The notes: generated from the letters alone by a model not told the origin. 64,000 bases of DNA from Paenibacillus odorifer (GCF_000758725.1 NZ_CP009428.1:2604001-2668000), one strand, 5' to 3'; numbered from the stretch's first letter, positions 19,559 through 28,183 are shown. Numbers and translations: made by a program.

Positions 19559-19740
19559 GCTACAATATAAGAAAGTATAAATTTTCACTATATATTGCTT
19601 ATAATATTATGAAGGATAGCATTAATTTTTTAAAATACTTAAATTTGTAACAATAAGAACTTTAAATAGCCCGATCGAGTCATGTAGCAGAATTGTGACG
19701 GTGATATTGTTAATCATAAGATGTACGGGAGGGGACAGCA

Positions 19741-20580
19741 ACGTATAACCGAATCAAGTACATGATCCTGTTACTGCCAACGCTAATGGTAGGGATCTGG
19801 GAGGTCGTGCGCCATCAGTTTCTAATGCCTTATATTTCGATGGATCTGGGGAATTATTTGACACCTGTTCTCGTATTTTTGTTCACTCTTGTATTGCTCG
19901 TCCCTATGTTTTCGCTTATGGAGCGGAATCAGCGGGAGCTGGAGCAGGAACGTGCGCTCAAAGAGGCAATGAAAGCCCGGGAAGGGCTAGCTAAGGAACT
20001 GCATGATGGGATGGCGCAATCTTTATTTCTTTTATCTGTCAAAATAGATCGTTTGGAAGCAAGCCGCAGGAATGGGGAAGTCAGCGAAGAAAATGTGGAT
20101 CAGATCAAAAAGACCGTCCACGAGGTGAACCGTTATGTTCGGCAGGCGATCGCTAATCTGAAGGTACCAGTGTCTGAGCAGCACTCTTTTTCATTGGAAC
20201 AGTCGGTTAAAGATCAGCTTGCTCAAATGGCTAACGAGATTATGATTGAAGTTTCCTTGGATTGGAGTCTACAGGATGAAGCCCTCTCTCCTTCGGAAAA
20301 AGCAGAGCTACTATCTTGTATCCGAGAGGCTATTATTAATGTGCGTAAGCATACAAGAGCGGCGAAGGTTTCTATCACGGGTGCAGGCACTGAGAAAAAC
20401 TGGAGCGTGGCGATTGTCGACAATGGCGAAGGATTTCAGCAAGACCCTTTTGAGGTAAACGGAAGTTACGGCCTTCAGATCATGAAGGAACGTGTCGAAG
20501 GAATGGGTTGGAAGCTTCAGGTGAGCTCCGGCAATACGGGGACAAATGTGGAAATTACGAAAGGAGGGGGAAGTTTATGA
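19741..20580 (+). CDS. Sensor histidine kinase, NarL-partner (HisKA_3) type
   Basis: This protein has two N-terminal transmembrane segments (MILLLPTLMVGIWEVV and YLTPVLVFLFTLVLLVPMF) with almost no outside loop, then a short coiled coil. A HisKA_3 phosphoacceptor region follows (AKELHDGMAQSLFLL, His in ELHDG). A HATPase domain ends the protein (AIVDNGEGFQ ... GSYGLQIMKERVEGMG). It resembles intramembrane-sensing kinases such as LiaS. A strong GGGAGGGG at 19727-19734 stands six bases before an ACG codon at 19741, while the first in-frame ATG (19762) has no ribosome site. I therefore suspect a non-standard start; the ATG is the alternative. The gene overlaps the response regulator by ATGA. Confidence 0.9.
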   Translation, partial: TYNRIKYMILLLPTLMVGIWEVVRHQFLMPYISMDLGNYLTPVLVFLFTLVLLVPMFSLMERNQRELEQERALKEAMKAREGLAKELHDGMAQSLFLLSVKIDRLEASRRNGEVSEENVDQIKKTVHEVNRYVRQAIANLKVPVSEQHSFSLEQSVKDQLAQMANEIMIEVSLDWSLQDEALSPSEKAELLSCIREAIINVRKHTRAAKVSITGAGTEKNWSVAIVDNGEGFQQDPFEVNGSYGLQIMKERVEGMGWKLQVSSGNTGTNVEITKGGGSL

Positions 20581-21236
20581 GCCGGTACCGGGTTTTGGTT
20601 GTGGATGATCATGCGCATGCGCGTGAGGCGATGTGTGAGATTTTGTCCATGGATGATAGTTTTGAGGTCATTGGTGTAGTGGAGAGTGGTCCTGAGGCGA
20701 TCGCGTTCACGGCCCAGTGGATGCCTGATCTCATTCTTATCGACATTCAGATGCCGGAGATGGACGGGCTGGAGACTACTCGCCGGATCAAGCAGGAATA
20801 TCCCTATGTCAAAATCGTTATCGTTACGGTATCGGACGAAATTTCCCACCTCCTCGAAGCGCTGAAGCAAGGTGCACAAGGGTACTTATTGAAGAATCTG
20901 GCACCTTCCACCTGGATTGAATATTTGCAAGCCATTGTGAATGAAGAAGCACCGCTAAGCCGGGAGCTGGCTTTTCAAATCCTGAAAGAATTTACCGTTC
21001 CTTCAGTAACGGACGAAGGAGAGTCATTGACGGCAAGGGAGAAGGAGATTTTAAGCTGTGTGTCTTCCGGATCGACGAATAAAGAGATTGCCATAAGCCT
21101 GTCGATTTCGGAGCATACCGTAAAAAACCATCTGAAAAACATCCTTCAAAAGCTTCAACTCCAAAATCGTACGCAGCTGACGCGTTATGCTCTGGAGCAG
21201 GGGCTTGCTTCACGTAAACGTGATTTTCCGCGGTAA
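20577..21236 (+). CDS. NarL/FixJ-family response regulator
   Basis: This protein of 219 residues has a receiver domain with acidic pocket VVDDH, phosphoacceptor Asp in LILIDIQMPEMDG and the later conserved Lys. A LuxR-type helix-turn-helix follows (LTAREKEILSCVSSGSTNKEIA ... SEHTVKNHLKNIL). The start overlaps the kinase stop (ATGA) and is preceded by AAGGAGGGGG, so the two are translationally coupled. The ycnI-like gene lies 63 bases downstream and might be a target, but nothing in the sequence proves it. Confidence 0.95.
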   Translation: MSRYRVLVVDDHAHAREAMCEILSMDDSFEVIGVVESGPEAIAFTAQWMPDLILIDIQMPEMDGLETTRRIKQEYPYVKIVIVTVSDEISHLLEALKQGAQGYLLKNLAPSTWIEYLQAIVNEEAPLSRELAFQILKEFTVPSVTDEGESLTAREKEILSCVSSGSTNKEIAISLSISEHTVKNHLKNILQKLQLQNRTQLTRYALEQGLASRKRDFPR

Positions 21237-21299
21237 TTATGAGGATAGAGATGAAAGTGAAAAATGATAAAATTACTTAAGGAAAGAGGCACTCTAACT

Positions 21300-21941
21300 A
21301 TGAACAGATTATCTCGCAAAATAATGACACTATTCGCACCAGCCGCTGCAACACTTCTGTTGTTCGCAGCCGTGGCAAGCGCACACGTAACCGTGGCACC
21401 AGCACAATCCAGTACCGGAGCATGGGAGACTTACACACTTAAAGTCCCTTCAGAAAAAGATGTAGCGACTGTACAAGTTGATCTACGTATCCCGGCAGGT
21501 GCCGAGTTCAAGCAATATGAGGCTACACCGGGCTGGGATGTTACCATTGAGGGGAACAAAGTTAGCTGGATAGCTAATGGAGAAGGAATTAAAGCAGGAC
21601 AATTCCAACGTTTCTATTTCACAGCGAAGAACCCTGATACTGCAGGTGACATTGCTTGGGATGCTTATCAGCATTATGCCGATGGCAGCTTGGTGCAGTG
21701 GTCTGGTGAGGCAGGAACAGAAAGTCCGCATTCTATTACTTCGATTGTGCAAGCCTCCGGTGGGAATGAACATTCTCACGGTTCCAGTGACAATGGCATG
21801 AGTATGGAAGAACATAATGCCATCATGGAAAGCGAGAACAACTCAACCAGTGTCAACCCAATGGTCTATATCGCATTAGGGATCTCTTTACTAGCCTTTT
21901 TAATAGCAACCATAAGTATATTGCGCGGGCGGAAAGAGTAA
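21300..21941 (+). CDS. ycnI: YcnI-like copper-binding secreted membrane-anchored protein (DUF1775)
   Basis: This protein of 213 residues has a signal peptide ending at ASA, leaving a mature N-terminal His (HVTVAP). That residue with a conserved Trp (near TPGWDV) forms the copper site described for YcnI proteins. The DUF1775 domain covers about 28-150. A His/Met-rich stretch (NEHSHGSSDNGMSMEEH) follows, then a C-terminal transmembrane helix and basic tail. In B. subtilis ycnI sits with the copper importer ycnJ and regulator ycnK; neither is here. The start at 21300 has GGAAAGAGG upstream. An earlier ATG at 21264 lacks one. Confidence 0.88.
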   Translation: MNRLSRKIMTLFAPAAATLLLFAAVASAHVTVAPAQSSTGAWETYTLKVPSEKDVATVQVDLRIPAGAEFKQYEATPGWDVTIEGNKVSWIANGEGIKAGQFQRFYFTAKNPDTAGDIAWDAYQHYADGSLVQWSGEAGTESPHSITSIVQASGGNEHSHGSSDNGMSMEEHNAIMESENNSTSVNPMVYIALGISLLAFLIATISILRGRKE

Positions 21942-21973
21942 GCGGGAACTAGTTGTGATACAAGAATATAGTG

Positions 21974-22022
21974 TTCATGCAAGAAGCCTCCGTCAATAAA
22001 CGACGGAGGCTTCTTGCATGAA
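21974..22022. terminator. Perfect 21-bp hairpin between convergent ycnI and CotH genes
   Basis: A 21-bp perfect stem (21974-21994 with 22002-22022) encloses a seven-base loop AATAAAC. The arms contain GAAGCCTCCGTC / GACGGAGGCTTC. It probably serves as a bidirectional terminator for the facing genes, though the flanking T- and A-runs are short. Confidence 0.75.
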
Positions 22023-22053
22023 TTATTTGTTGATGAGGATACTTTTTACTGCT

Positions 22054-23964
22054 CTACAGCCGTTTGCGTTTGTAGTAGGTTACGAAAGCAGCGGTTAGTA
22101 TTAGGAGAAGGATGGCGACGCCAGTGGTGATGGCTTCACTCGTGCTGCCTTTTTGCTGCATAGTACCAGCACCACCAAAGTCGCCACCGCCCATACCACC
22201 AGGCATACCGCCACCAAAGCCACCGCCGCCCATGCCGCCACCACCAGGACCATTTCCGCCGCCTTCAGGGAAAGCGGGTCCGCCCATAGCTCCAGGCTCA
22301 CCACCCGCGCCGCCGTCAAATCCACCTTGAGCAGCTTGGCCGTTAGTGTTGTTTTGTCCGTCTTGAGCAGTTTGCCCTGTTTGTGTAGTCTGCCCACCCG
22401 CAGTTGCTTGTGAGTTACTGCCAGGACCATCGCCGGCATTAGGGACAGCCGGTCCGCCCATGGCACCAGGCTCACCACCTGCACCACCCTGAGCAGTCTG
22501 TCCATCCGTAGCCGCTTGCCCTCCGGTATTTGCTGCAGCTGCGTTTGCGCCAGTATTACCAGTAGCGCCATCCGCACCTGTGGCCTGCCCAGCACCCGCA
22601 GCGCCTTGAGCTGCACCATTTTTAGCGCCGCCACCAAAGCCACCGCCGCCCATGCCACCACCCATGCCGCCACCACTTCCTGATCCGTCACCGGATGAAG
22701 GAATGGTGCCGTCGAGCTGCTGCTGGATACTTGTGGCCATGTTCGACATGAAGGTCTCAACAGCCTTTATCCCATTTTCATACTGTTCGAAAGTGTAGAA
22801 GGCGGATGGATCCGCTTTGACATAGCTGGAAATCATCGTGTTCAGCTCATCAATCCGAGCCTGGAACGTATCGTCCGCTAGATAGCCAGTAATCATCTCA
22901 CTAACAATTTCGTGATATTTCGTTTTGTATTCCTCATTAGCGAGTAGTTTCGCAATCAGCGGGCGTTCTGCCAACGCACCTTGGGTAGGCTCGTCAATTA
23001 ACACATCTGCGCTTCCCATGCCGCCAAAAGCCATATTATAATCCCACGGTAGAATCGAGAAGACTCCATCGTCTTCATATAAGTAATAATTCTGCTTATT
23101 TCCACCTAAATAACTGTCCATATTACCCGTGACCGCATTTAGAGCGATATACTTCAGCGATTCCTCTACGTCGATGTATTTTTCATAATCGGTGCCGTTA
23201 TTTAGCTCATTCAGCATGTCGACAAGAATATCATCGTTGGACTTATCGGATTTCATTTCTAGTCCAGTATAGAGGGCTGGATCATCGCCCAGCCAAGTCA
23301 AATCACTGCCCTGACCGGTCATTATGCCTTTATAAAGTGCACCATAAGTGTTGCCGAAATTGCGTTCCAGATAAGCATCACCGATCTGTTCTACTGCAAG
23401 ATAGAAACCCTTCAGTTCATCGTTTACATACACATTGACGAAGGAATATTTCGGCGTCGGGAGACCGACACTTTCAGCGAGCTCATAGGTCAGAAATTCA
23501 CGCATATAAGAAGCATCGCTGTAATTATTATTAAGATTGATTTTAGTAATGCCGAATAAATTCTGGTTAACATACTCATCAAAAGAAATTTTGAAGCTGT
23601 AGCGGTCAGAGTCTGTCATCTGTACTACGCTTCTGAGACTGAGATTTCCTTTGGTCCGTACAGCTACATTATCGTATTTCATACCGTTGTACTCTACGGA
23701 AGCCATTTTATATTCTTCTGCACTGGCATTATCCAGCATATCCTGAAAATCGTCCGGGTCCAAAGTGATTTTGACATCCACTACCTTATCTTTTGGAAAG
23801 ACCTGCTCGTCTAGCTTTTTCTCATCGCTCGAAATGACCTTGTCTTGAGCATCAGACGTTGGATTATTTGTTGCAGACGGACTTGCGTTCTGACACCCGG
23901 CTACGGCGATGACCAGCAGCAGGCAGCAAAAACTCAGCAGGATTGACTTACCTCTGGTTTTCAT
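22054..23964 (-). CDS. CotH-kinase-domain lipoprotein with Gly-rich C-terminal region and membrane tail
   Basis: This protein of about 636 residues has a lipobox (VIAVAGC) at its N terminus. A CotH domain follows (about 55-430: VRTKGNLSL, LNNNYSDASYMREFL, GNMDSYLGG, LPWDYNMAFGG). A long Gly/Gln/Ala-rich low-complexity region has two copies of GGAGGEPGAMGGPA, and a C-terminal transmembrane helix ends in KRKRL. It would thus be tethered at both ends and act outside the membrane. It is the last gene of the VTC - DUF4956 - CotH operon. The start at 23964 (ATG after GGCGG) is preferred over the GTG at 23973. The target of CotH phosphorylation here is unknown. Confidence 0.9.
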   Translation of the reverse strand: MKTRGKSILLSFCCLLLVIAVAGCQNASPSATNNPTSDAQDKVISSDEKKLDEQVFPKDKVVDVKITLDPDDFQDMLDNASAEEYKMASVEYNGMKYDNVAVRTKGNLSLRSVVQMTDSDRYSFKISFDEYVNQNLFGITKINLNNNYSDASYMREFLTYELAESVGLPTPKYSFVNVYVNDELKGFYLAVEQIGDAYLERNFGNTYGALYKGIMTGQGSDLTWLGDDPALYTGLEMKSDKSNDDILVDMLNELNNGTDYEKYIDVEESLKYIALNAVTGNMDSYLGGNKQNYYLYEDDGVFSILPWDYNMAFGGMGSADVLIDEPTQGALAERPLIAKLLANEEYKTKYHEIVSEMITGYLADDTFQARIDELNTMISSYVKADPSAFYTFEQYENGIKAVETFMSNMATSIQQQLDGTIPSSGDGSGSGGGMGGGMGGGGFGGGAKNGAAQGAAGAGQATGADGATGNTGANAAAANTGGQAATDGQTAQGGAGGEPGAMGGPAVPNAGDGPGSNSQATAGGQTTQTGQTAQDGQNNTNGQAAQGGFDGGAGGEPGAMGGPAFPEGGGNGPGGGGMGGGGFGGGMPGGMGGGDFGGAGTMQQKGSTSEAITTGVAILLLILTAAFVTYYKRKRL

Positions 23965-23993
23965 CTGGGGCACCGCCTTTCATCTCGTTGTAA

Positions 23994-24722
23994 TTAAGAT
24001 ACATAGTCACCGCTATAGCTGATCAAGAGTGCATTTTTGACACCTTTTAGGTCAGAGACTGTGTTGACAAAGCCGCCTACTTTATCATCCAGACGAAGCT
24101 CCAGCGTCAATTCAATATTGTTTGCGGAGACTGTTTTTTGCTTCACATTGTAACGTTTTACGGATTTGGTGATATGGCTGTGTACTTCACGTTCACTTTC
24201 ATCACTGTCGCAGTTAATGACCAGTAAGTATGGCGTTTCGATAGAAGAGTGTTTGATGAACAGGAACAAAATGAGGCCGATAATGATCGAACCGATAATA
24301 GCCAAGGTGAAAAATCCTGCGCCTGTTACAATCCCTGCTACAGCTGCCCAGAACAAGAAGATCAGATCAGTTGGATCTTTGATTGGTGTTCTGAAACGAA
24401 CGATGGACAATGCGCCGACCATACCGAGGGACAGCACAAGGTTAGAGTTAATCGCAATAATGACAGTAGCTGTAATCATGGTCATGCCCATAAGTGAGAC
24501 GTTAAAGCTTTTGGAATATAAAACACCGCTAAAGACACGTTTGTAGAGCAGGTAAATGAAGTATCCGATCAGAAAAGCTACGCCCAAGGTAATCAGCATC
24601 TTGGAGATACTAATATCAGATACAAAATTGTCGATCACCGAGTTTTTAATAATGTCCGAAAAATTATTTGTAGTATCTGTAGTCGTTGTTGTAGCTGCTA
24701 GCGGTGCTAGTGATGCATTCAT
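23994..24722 (-). CDS. DUF4956 integral membrane protein
   Basis: This protein of 242 residues has four or five transmembrane helices. The hallmark segment GMVGALSIVRFRTPIKDPTDLIFLFWA is present, and a C-terminal soluble ferredoxin-like domain follows (about 165-240). DUF4956 proteins are regularly encoded beside VTC-type polyphosphate polymerases and CotH proteins, and here the gene lies between the two. The start at 24722 follows GGGAGG with the upstream stop two bases away, so translation is coupled. A channel or scaffold for polyphosphate is a reasonable guess but not shown. Confidence 0.92.
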   Translation of the reverse strand: MNASLAPLAATTTTTDTTNNFSDIIKNSVIDNFVSDISISKMLITLGVAFLIGYFIYLLYKRVFSGVLYSKSFNVSLMGMTMITATVIIAINSNLVLSLGMVGALSIVRFRTPIKDPTDLIFLFWAAVAGIVTGAGFFTLAIIGSIIIGLILFLFIKHSSIETPYLLVINCDSDESEREVHSHITKSVKRYNVKQKTVSANNIELTLELRLDDKVGGFVNTVSDLKGVKNALLISYSGDYVS

Positions 24723-24724
24723 AA

Positions 24725-25438
24725 TCAATAATCCTCCCAAGTGTTAGTTTTTAAGAATTTGCGGCAGATCACGTATTTCGAAGCGGACTGCCTATTCAGT
24801 CCCTCAAGCTGCAACGCGATTTTAATGTACTCCGGAATGTACTCATCAAATTTCACTTCAAAAATTATGAAGTTCTCATCAATCGCCCGAATCGGATGCA
24901 AATCCTTATCGAAAATATCCGTAGAATGCAGGCCCGTACGTAATTCTTTATCGAACGTTATTCGCACATTGCCGTTGTGGCAAACATAAGGCTCGCGAAC
25001 ATAATCCACGATGACCTTGGGTCGCAGCAGGTTATGGCGCATCTGATCGTATAACTCCATGAACAGCGGACTGTCCGGGACGTTCAGCACTTCGTAGTTG
25101 CCCGCCATAATCTCGTCGTACATTTGCCGTGTTAGCGGTTCTTTGATTTTGGCGATATAATCGTCCATTTTAATTTTTTTCTCAAAGTGAATGATGTTGT
25201 CTTGGATGTTGTAAATGCGAATCCGGTATTTGGCCCGCTCTCTGAGACCGCCGAGCTTGTCTGCAAGTGCCGTGTTGTTGATATCGTCAAAATACAAACT
25301 CCGAATGTGGTATTCTCCACTCTCATTAGCGTGTTGATCTTTATCAATCAAGCTTTGCAATCGCTGGCGTAATATAAGGTATTGATGATAGTTAATGAAA
25401 AATTTAAGTTCATGCCGGAATTGAAGCTTCTTATTCAT
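24725..25438 (-). CDS. VTC-domain polyphosphate polymerase-like protein
   Basis: This protein of 237 residues matches the bacterial VTC domain. RHELKFFIN at the start, the basic tunnel residues in YRIRIYN and FEKKIK, then VDYVREPYV, and a final EVKFDEYIPEYI are the expected tunnel-lining elements. In yeast, Vtc4 makes polyphosphate from ATP within such a tunnel; bacterial versions are assumed to do the same or a related phosphotransfer. It is the first gene of a three-gene operon. The ATG at 25438 (GAGGTG five bases before) is preferred over a GTG at 25444. Confidence 0.92.
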   Translation of the reverse strand: MNKKLQFRHELKFFINYHQYLILRQRLQSLIDKDQHANESGEYHIRSLYFDDINNTALADKLGGLRERAKYRIRIYNIQDNIIHFEKKIKMDDYIAKIKEPLTRQMYDEIMAGNYEVLNVPDSPLFMELYDQMRHNLLRPKVIVDYVREPYVCHNGNVRITFDKELRTGLHSTDIFDKDLHPIRAIDENFIIFEVKFDEYIPEYIKIALQLEGLNRQSASKYVICRKFLKTNTWEDY

Positions 25439-25546
25439 TTTCACACCTCGTTTCTCTCTCTATCTCTGGCTAACCTTCCTGCTTGACTAATTCTAGGAGA
25501 CAGACCTTATGCTTAACTTAAAATAGACTGAATGTTTGCTGAATGT

Positions 25547-25577
25547 TTTACACTGCGTTAACAAAAGTCTGTATAAA
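25547..25577 (+). promoter_or_regulatory. Candidate PhoP box and -10 of the phosphatase gene
   Basis: TTTACA (25547-25552), five bases, TTAACA (25558-25563), eight bases, then TATAAA (25572-25577). The 11-base period of TT(A/T)ACA hexamers close upstream of a -10 is the layout of B. subtilis PhoP-activated promoters. It lies in the 226-base divergent region between the VTC operon and the phosphatase. Further upstream repeats (TTAACT at 25513, TAGACT at 25524) are weak. Confidence 0.5.
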
Positions 25578-25664
25578 GAATCGTGTGCAGATTTGACTTC
25601 TGACTTTGTAGGGGGCTATCTTATTTAGAAGGCTAGAGAGAAATTTTCATAAGGAGGTACCGTG

Positions 25665-26906
25665 ATGAGAGACTATAAATTTGCCATCATCCTAGGAGTG
25701 CTTGTGATTGTGGTTATTTTAGTGGCTTATGGGTTGGAACGATCGAAAAGCGGAAGTGATGCAAATTCACCAGCACCGTATGATCTCGTGACTACCTTTA
25801 AGGGAGCCGCGAGCACAAGCCGCGCGTTTACTTGGTATACAAGTGATTCTAGTGCAGCAGGCATTCTGGAGATTGTAAAGGGACAGGTGTCCTCTTTTGC
25901 AAATACGGATGTACAAAGGGTAGAAGCGAAAAGCAGTTCCATCAAAACAGACAATGGCACCAAAGGTGTTCATAAAGTGGAAGCTACGGGTCTTGAACCC
26001 GGGACGTTATATACTTATAGAGTGGGTAGTGGCGTTGAAGGGGAATGGAGTCCGGCAGCGGAATTTACAACGGAAGAAGATGGACTGGACAGTGTGTCTT
26101 TTATCAACGTAACGGATTCTCAAGGGGAAACGGAAGAGGATTTTAAGCTGTGGGGGAATACACTGAACAAGGCTTTTCAGACATTTCCTGAAGCCAAATT
26201 TATTGTGCATAACGGCGATTTGACGGAGGATCCGGAGGATTCGGCAGGCTGGGATGATTTTTTTGGCAATGTGCAGGGCTGGATTTCAGGGATTCCGTTA
26301 ATGCCGGTAACAGGCAATCATGATGAGGTGGATGAGGATGCAACGTATTATACTTCACACTTCAACCTGCCGGATAATGGGGCGAAGGGTTCAATTGCAG
26401 GTACCTCGTATTCCTTCGATTATGGACCTGTGCATGTAACGGTACTGAATACAGAGAGCAATCTAAAAAAGCAAACGGAATGGCTGAAGGAAGATCTGAA
26501 GAACACAGACAAGAAATGGAAAATCGTTGCGATGCACCGTCCGGCTTACGGGGGGAACTCCTATAAGAAAGTTGAAGATTGGACGGATATTTTTGATACG
26601 TATCAGGTTGACTTAGTGCTGCAGGGTCATAATCATGAATATTCCAGATCCTACCCGTTACGTGGCGGAAAAATAGTTCTAGAAGGTGAGATTTCCAAAG
26701 GTGCTAAACGAGGGACAGTCTATGTTGTGACTAACGCTTCTGGAGGGAAATTTAACGAGAAAAAAGAAGATCAGTTCTATCATGCGGTGCATTTTCAGAA
26801 CAATAAGCAAATGTTTGCCGGCATTAACGTTACCGGGGATACATTAACCTATCAGGCCTATGATGTGGATGGAGAGCTGCTGGATGAGTTTGTGCTGACA
26901 CATTGA
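25665..26906 (+). CDS. Membrane-anchored purple-acid-phosphatase-like metallophosphoesterase
   Basis: This protein of 413 residues has an N-terminal signal anchor (FAIILGVLVIVVILVAYGL). A fibronectin-III-like purple-acid-phosphatase N domain follows (about 35-140, with EATGLEPGTLYTYRVGS). The calcineurin-type catalytic domain has all metal motifs: VTDSQG, HNGDLTEDP, TGNHDEVD, MHRPAYGG and QGHNHEYSRS. It should release phosphate from monoesters outside the cell. The ATG at 25665 follows AAGGAGG by seven bases. It diverges from the VTC operon across a PhoP-box-like promoter, which fits phosphate scavenging. Confidence 0.93.
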   Translation: MRDYKFAIILGVLVIVVILVAYGLERSKSGSDANSPAPYDLVTTFKGAASTSRAFTWYTSDSSAAGILEIVKGQVSSFANTDVQRVEAKSSSIKTDNGTKGVHKVEATGLEPGTLYTYRVGSGVEGEWSPAAEFTTEEDGLDSVSFINVTDSQGETEEDFKLWGNTLNKAFQTFPEAKFIVHNGDLTEDPEDSAGWDDFFGNVQGWISGIPLMPVTGNHDEVDEDATYYTSHFNLPDNGAKGSIAGTSYSFDYGPVHVTVLNTESNLKKQTEWLKEDLKNTDKKWKIVAMHRPAYGGNSYKKVEDWTDIFDTYQVDLVLQGHNHEYSRSYPLRGGKIVLEGEISKGAKRGTVYVVTNASGGKFNEKKEDQFYHAVHFQNNKQMFAGINVTGDTLTYQAYDVDGELLDEFVLTH

Positions 26907-26930
26907 GCTAAGGGAATTGGTAATATTACT

Positions 26931-26972
26931 AAAATACCTTCTCAGCTGTAAAGGCGGGGGAGGTATTTTTTT
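26931..26972 (+). terminator. Terminator of phosphatase gene
   Basis: AAAATACCTT pairs with GAGGTATTTTTTT around a loose 20-base loop. The T-run is clear. Confidence 0.7.
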
Positions 26973-27124
26973 GATTTGCATCAAAGCACCAAACCCGGCG
27001 CAACTGTACACCTTAAGACGCTTTTTCACATGTCTACCTTTTCCGTCATATAAGCTGTTAGCTTTATAATGATAAAATAGATTTAGTTATATTTGGATTT
27101 CATTTGAAGTGAAGGGGAAGTAAT

Positions 27125-27883
27125 ATGTTTATCAGAAAAGCGGTTTTTATCGGTATCATTTGTATGTTAGGTTTGACAGGTTGTGCAACGAACACTAAAT
27201 CGGGTGCTGAAGGAGGGGGAGATAAGCGTGCAGAGGAGCTGCTCAGCATGTCTCGGAGTGAACTGGCTAAGCAGGAGAGCTACACTATAGAAATGGAGAA
27301 ACAAGAAGAAACATCAAGCAAATCGGAAAAAAGTGAAGATAAACATTGGTCGAGCGCTGTCTCATTTCATGTCGACTATGTTAGAAATCCTTATACCGTA
27401 TATCTAAAATCGGAGACTGCGGAAGGGAAGGAACGAGAAGAGTACATATCAGATACTGAATATCATACAAAGGTAATGGATGATTTATTTATCAAGCAAG
27501 ACGATTATATTCCAGTGAAAGAAAAACAAATGGTACAAAGATTTATTGATCCGTACGATTATATAGACACGTACCAGATAGATTCTCAGGAGATCGTTGT
27601 TACTGAAGAGGAACAAGAATACATACTTTCGATGGAGATATCGTCTAATGATGCGAGTAAGGAAACACTCAAATTGATGAAACAGAATTTAACAGACAAA
27701 ATTAAACTAAGATATACGCTGGATAAAACTACACATTTGCCGCAAAAAGTGGAAGCGGAAATATTCACTTCATTGAAATCAGAAAACTTAGATTCAGAAT
27801 CAGTGCTCACTTTGCAAACAAATATCAGCCATTTTAATGGTATAAAAGAGATTGTTATGCCTGCAGATACTAGTGAAGAATAG
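27125..27883 (+). CDS. Putative lipoprotein of LolA/LppX-like (DUF6612-type) fold
   Basis: This protein of 252 residues has a lipobox (LGLTGC) and a Gly-rich spacer. Alternating beta-strands follow in the manner of LolA/LppX-like outer-face lipoproteins: SYTIEMEKQEE, NPYTVYLKSE, YTLDKTTHLPQKVEAE. The final part is VLTLQTNISHFNGI. It is the usual length for this group, often annotated DUF6612. The function is unknown. It is transcribed alone, and a hairpin terminator follows. Confidence 0.65.
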   Translation: MFIRKAVFIGIICMLGLTGCATNTKSGAEGGGDKRAEELLSMSRSELAKQESYTIEMEKQEETSSKSEKSEDKHWSSAVSFHVDYVRNPYTVYLKSETAEGKEREEYISDTEYHTKVMDDLFIKQDDYIPVKEKQMVQRFIDPYDYIDTYQIDSQEIVVTEEEQEYILSMEISSNDASKETLKLMKQNLTDKIKLRYTLDKTTHLPQKVEAEIFTSLKSENLDSESVLTLQTNISHFNGIKEIVMPADTSEE

Positions 27884-27891
27884 TTATATTA

Positions 27892-27927
27892 GAAAGCCTC
27901 TGGGATTTATTCCGGAGGTTTTCTTTA
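27892..27927 (+). terminator. Terminator of lipoprotein gene
   Basis: AAAGCCTCTGG pairs with CCGGAGGTTTTCTTT around a seven-base loop, and a T-rich tail follows. Confidence 0.75.
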
Positions 27928-28031
27928 TCAACAGAATTATTTTTGATCAAAATTTAGTGAAATTGTATCCTGAAGTGTGAAAATGGTACGATTTTTAGAG
28001 ACAATCTTCTGCAAAATATAACCATTTTCTC

Positions 28032-28073
28032 TCGATAATGAAAAACCTTACCATTATAATGAAAGCGTTATCA
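28032..28073 (+). promoter_or_regulatory. Promoter overlapped by a near-ideal cre site, upstream of xyloglucanase
   Basis: TCGATA (28032-28037), a 17-base spacer and TATAAT (28055-28060) form a sigma-A type promoter. The cre sequence TGAAAGCGTTATCA (28060-28073) fits TGWAANCGNTNWCA fully and covers the expected transcription start. CcpA bound here would block transcription when sugars are plentiful. No other gene is seen in 27928-28183. Confidence 0.75.
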
Positions 28074-28183
28074 GAAAATGGATTCTAAGTTCTAAAGGTA
28101 TGGATTAAGGGGGAGGGAGGAGCAGGGATATAGAGTAAGAAGAAGGCATAAACAAACCAATTATATCGTAGGAGGCGTAAAAC

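Noticed and set aside
22112-22760. Long open frames on both strands within the CotH gene's glycine-rich region
   Set aside because: They arise from GC-rich repeated codons read in other frames; the CotH frame has the lipobox, domain and tail.
22054-23994. Sortase (LPXTG) anchoring of the CotH protein
   Set aside because: The C terminus has a membrane helix and KRKRL, but no LPXTG motif is present.
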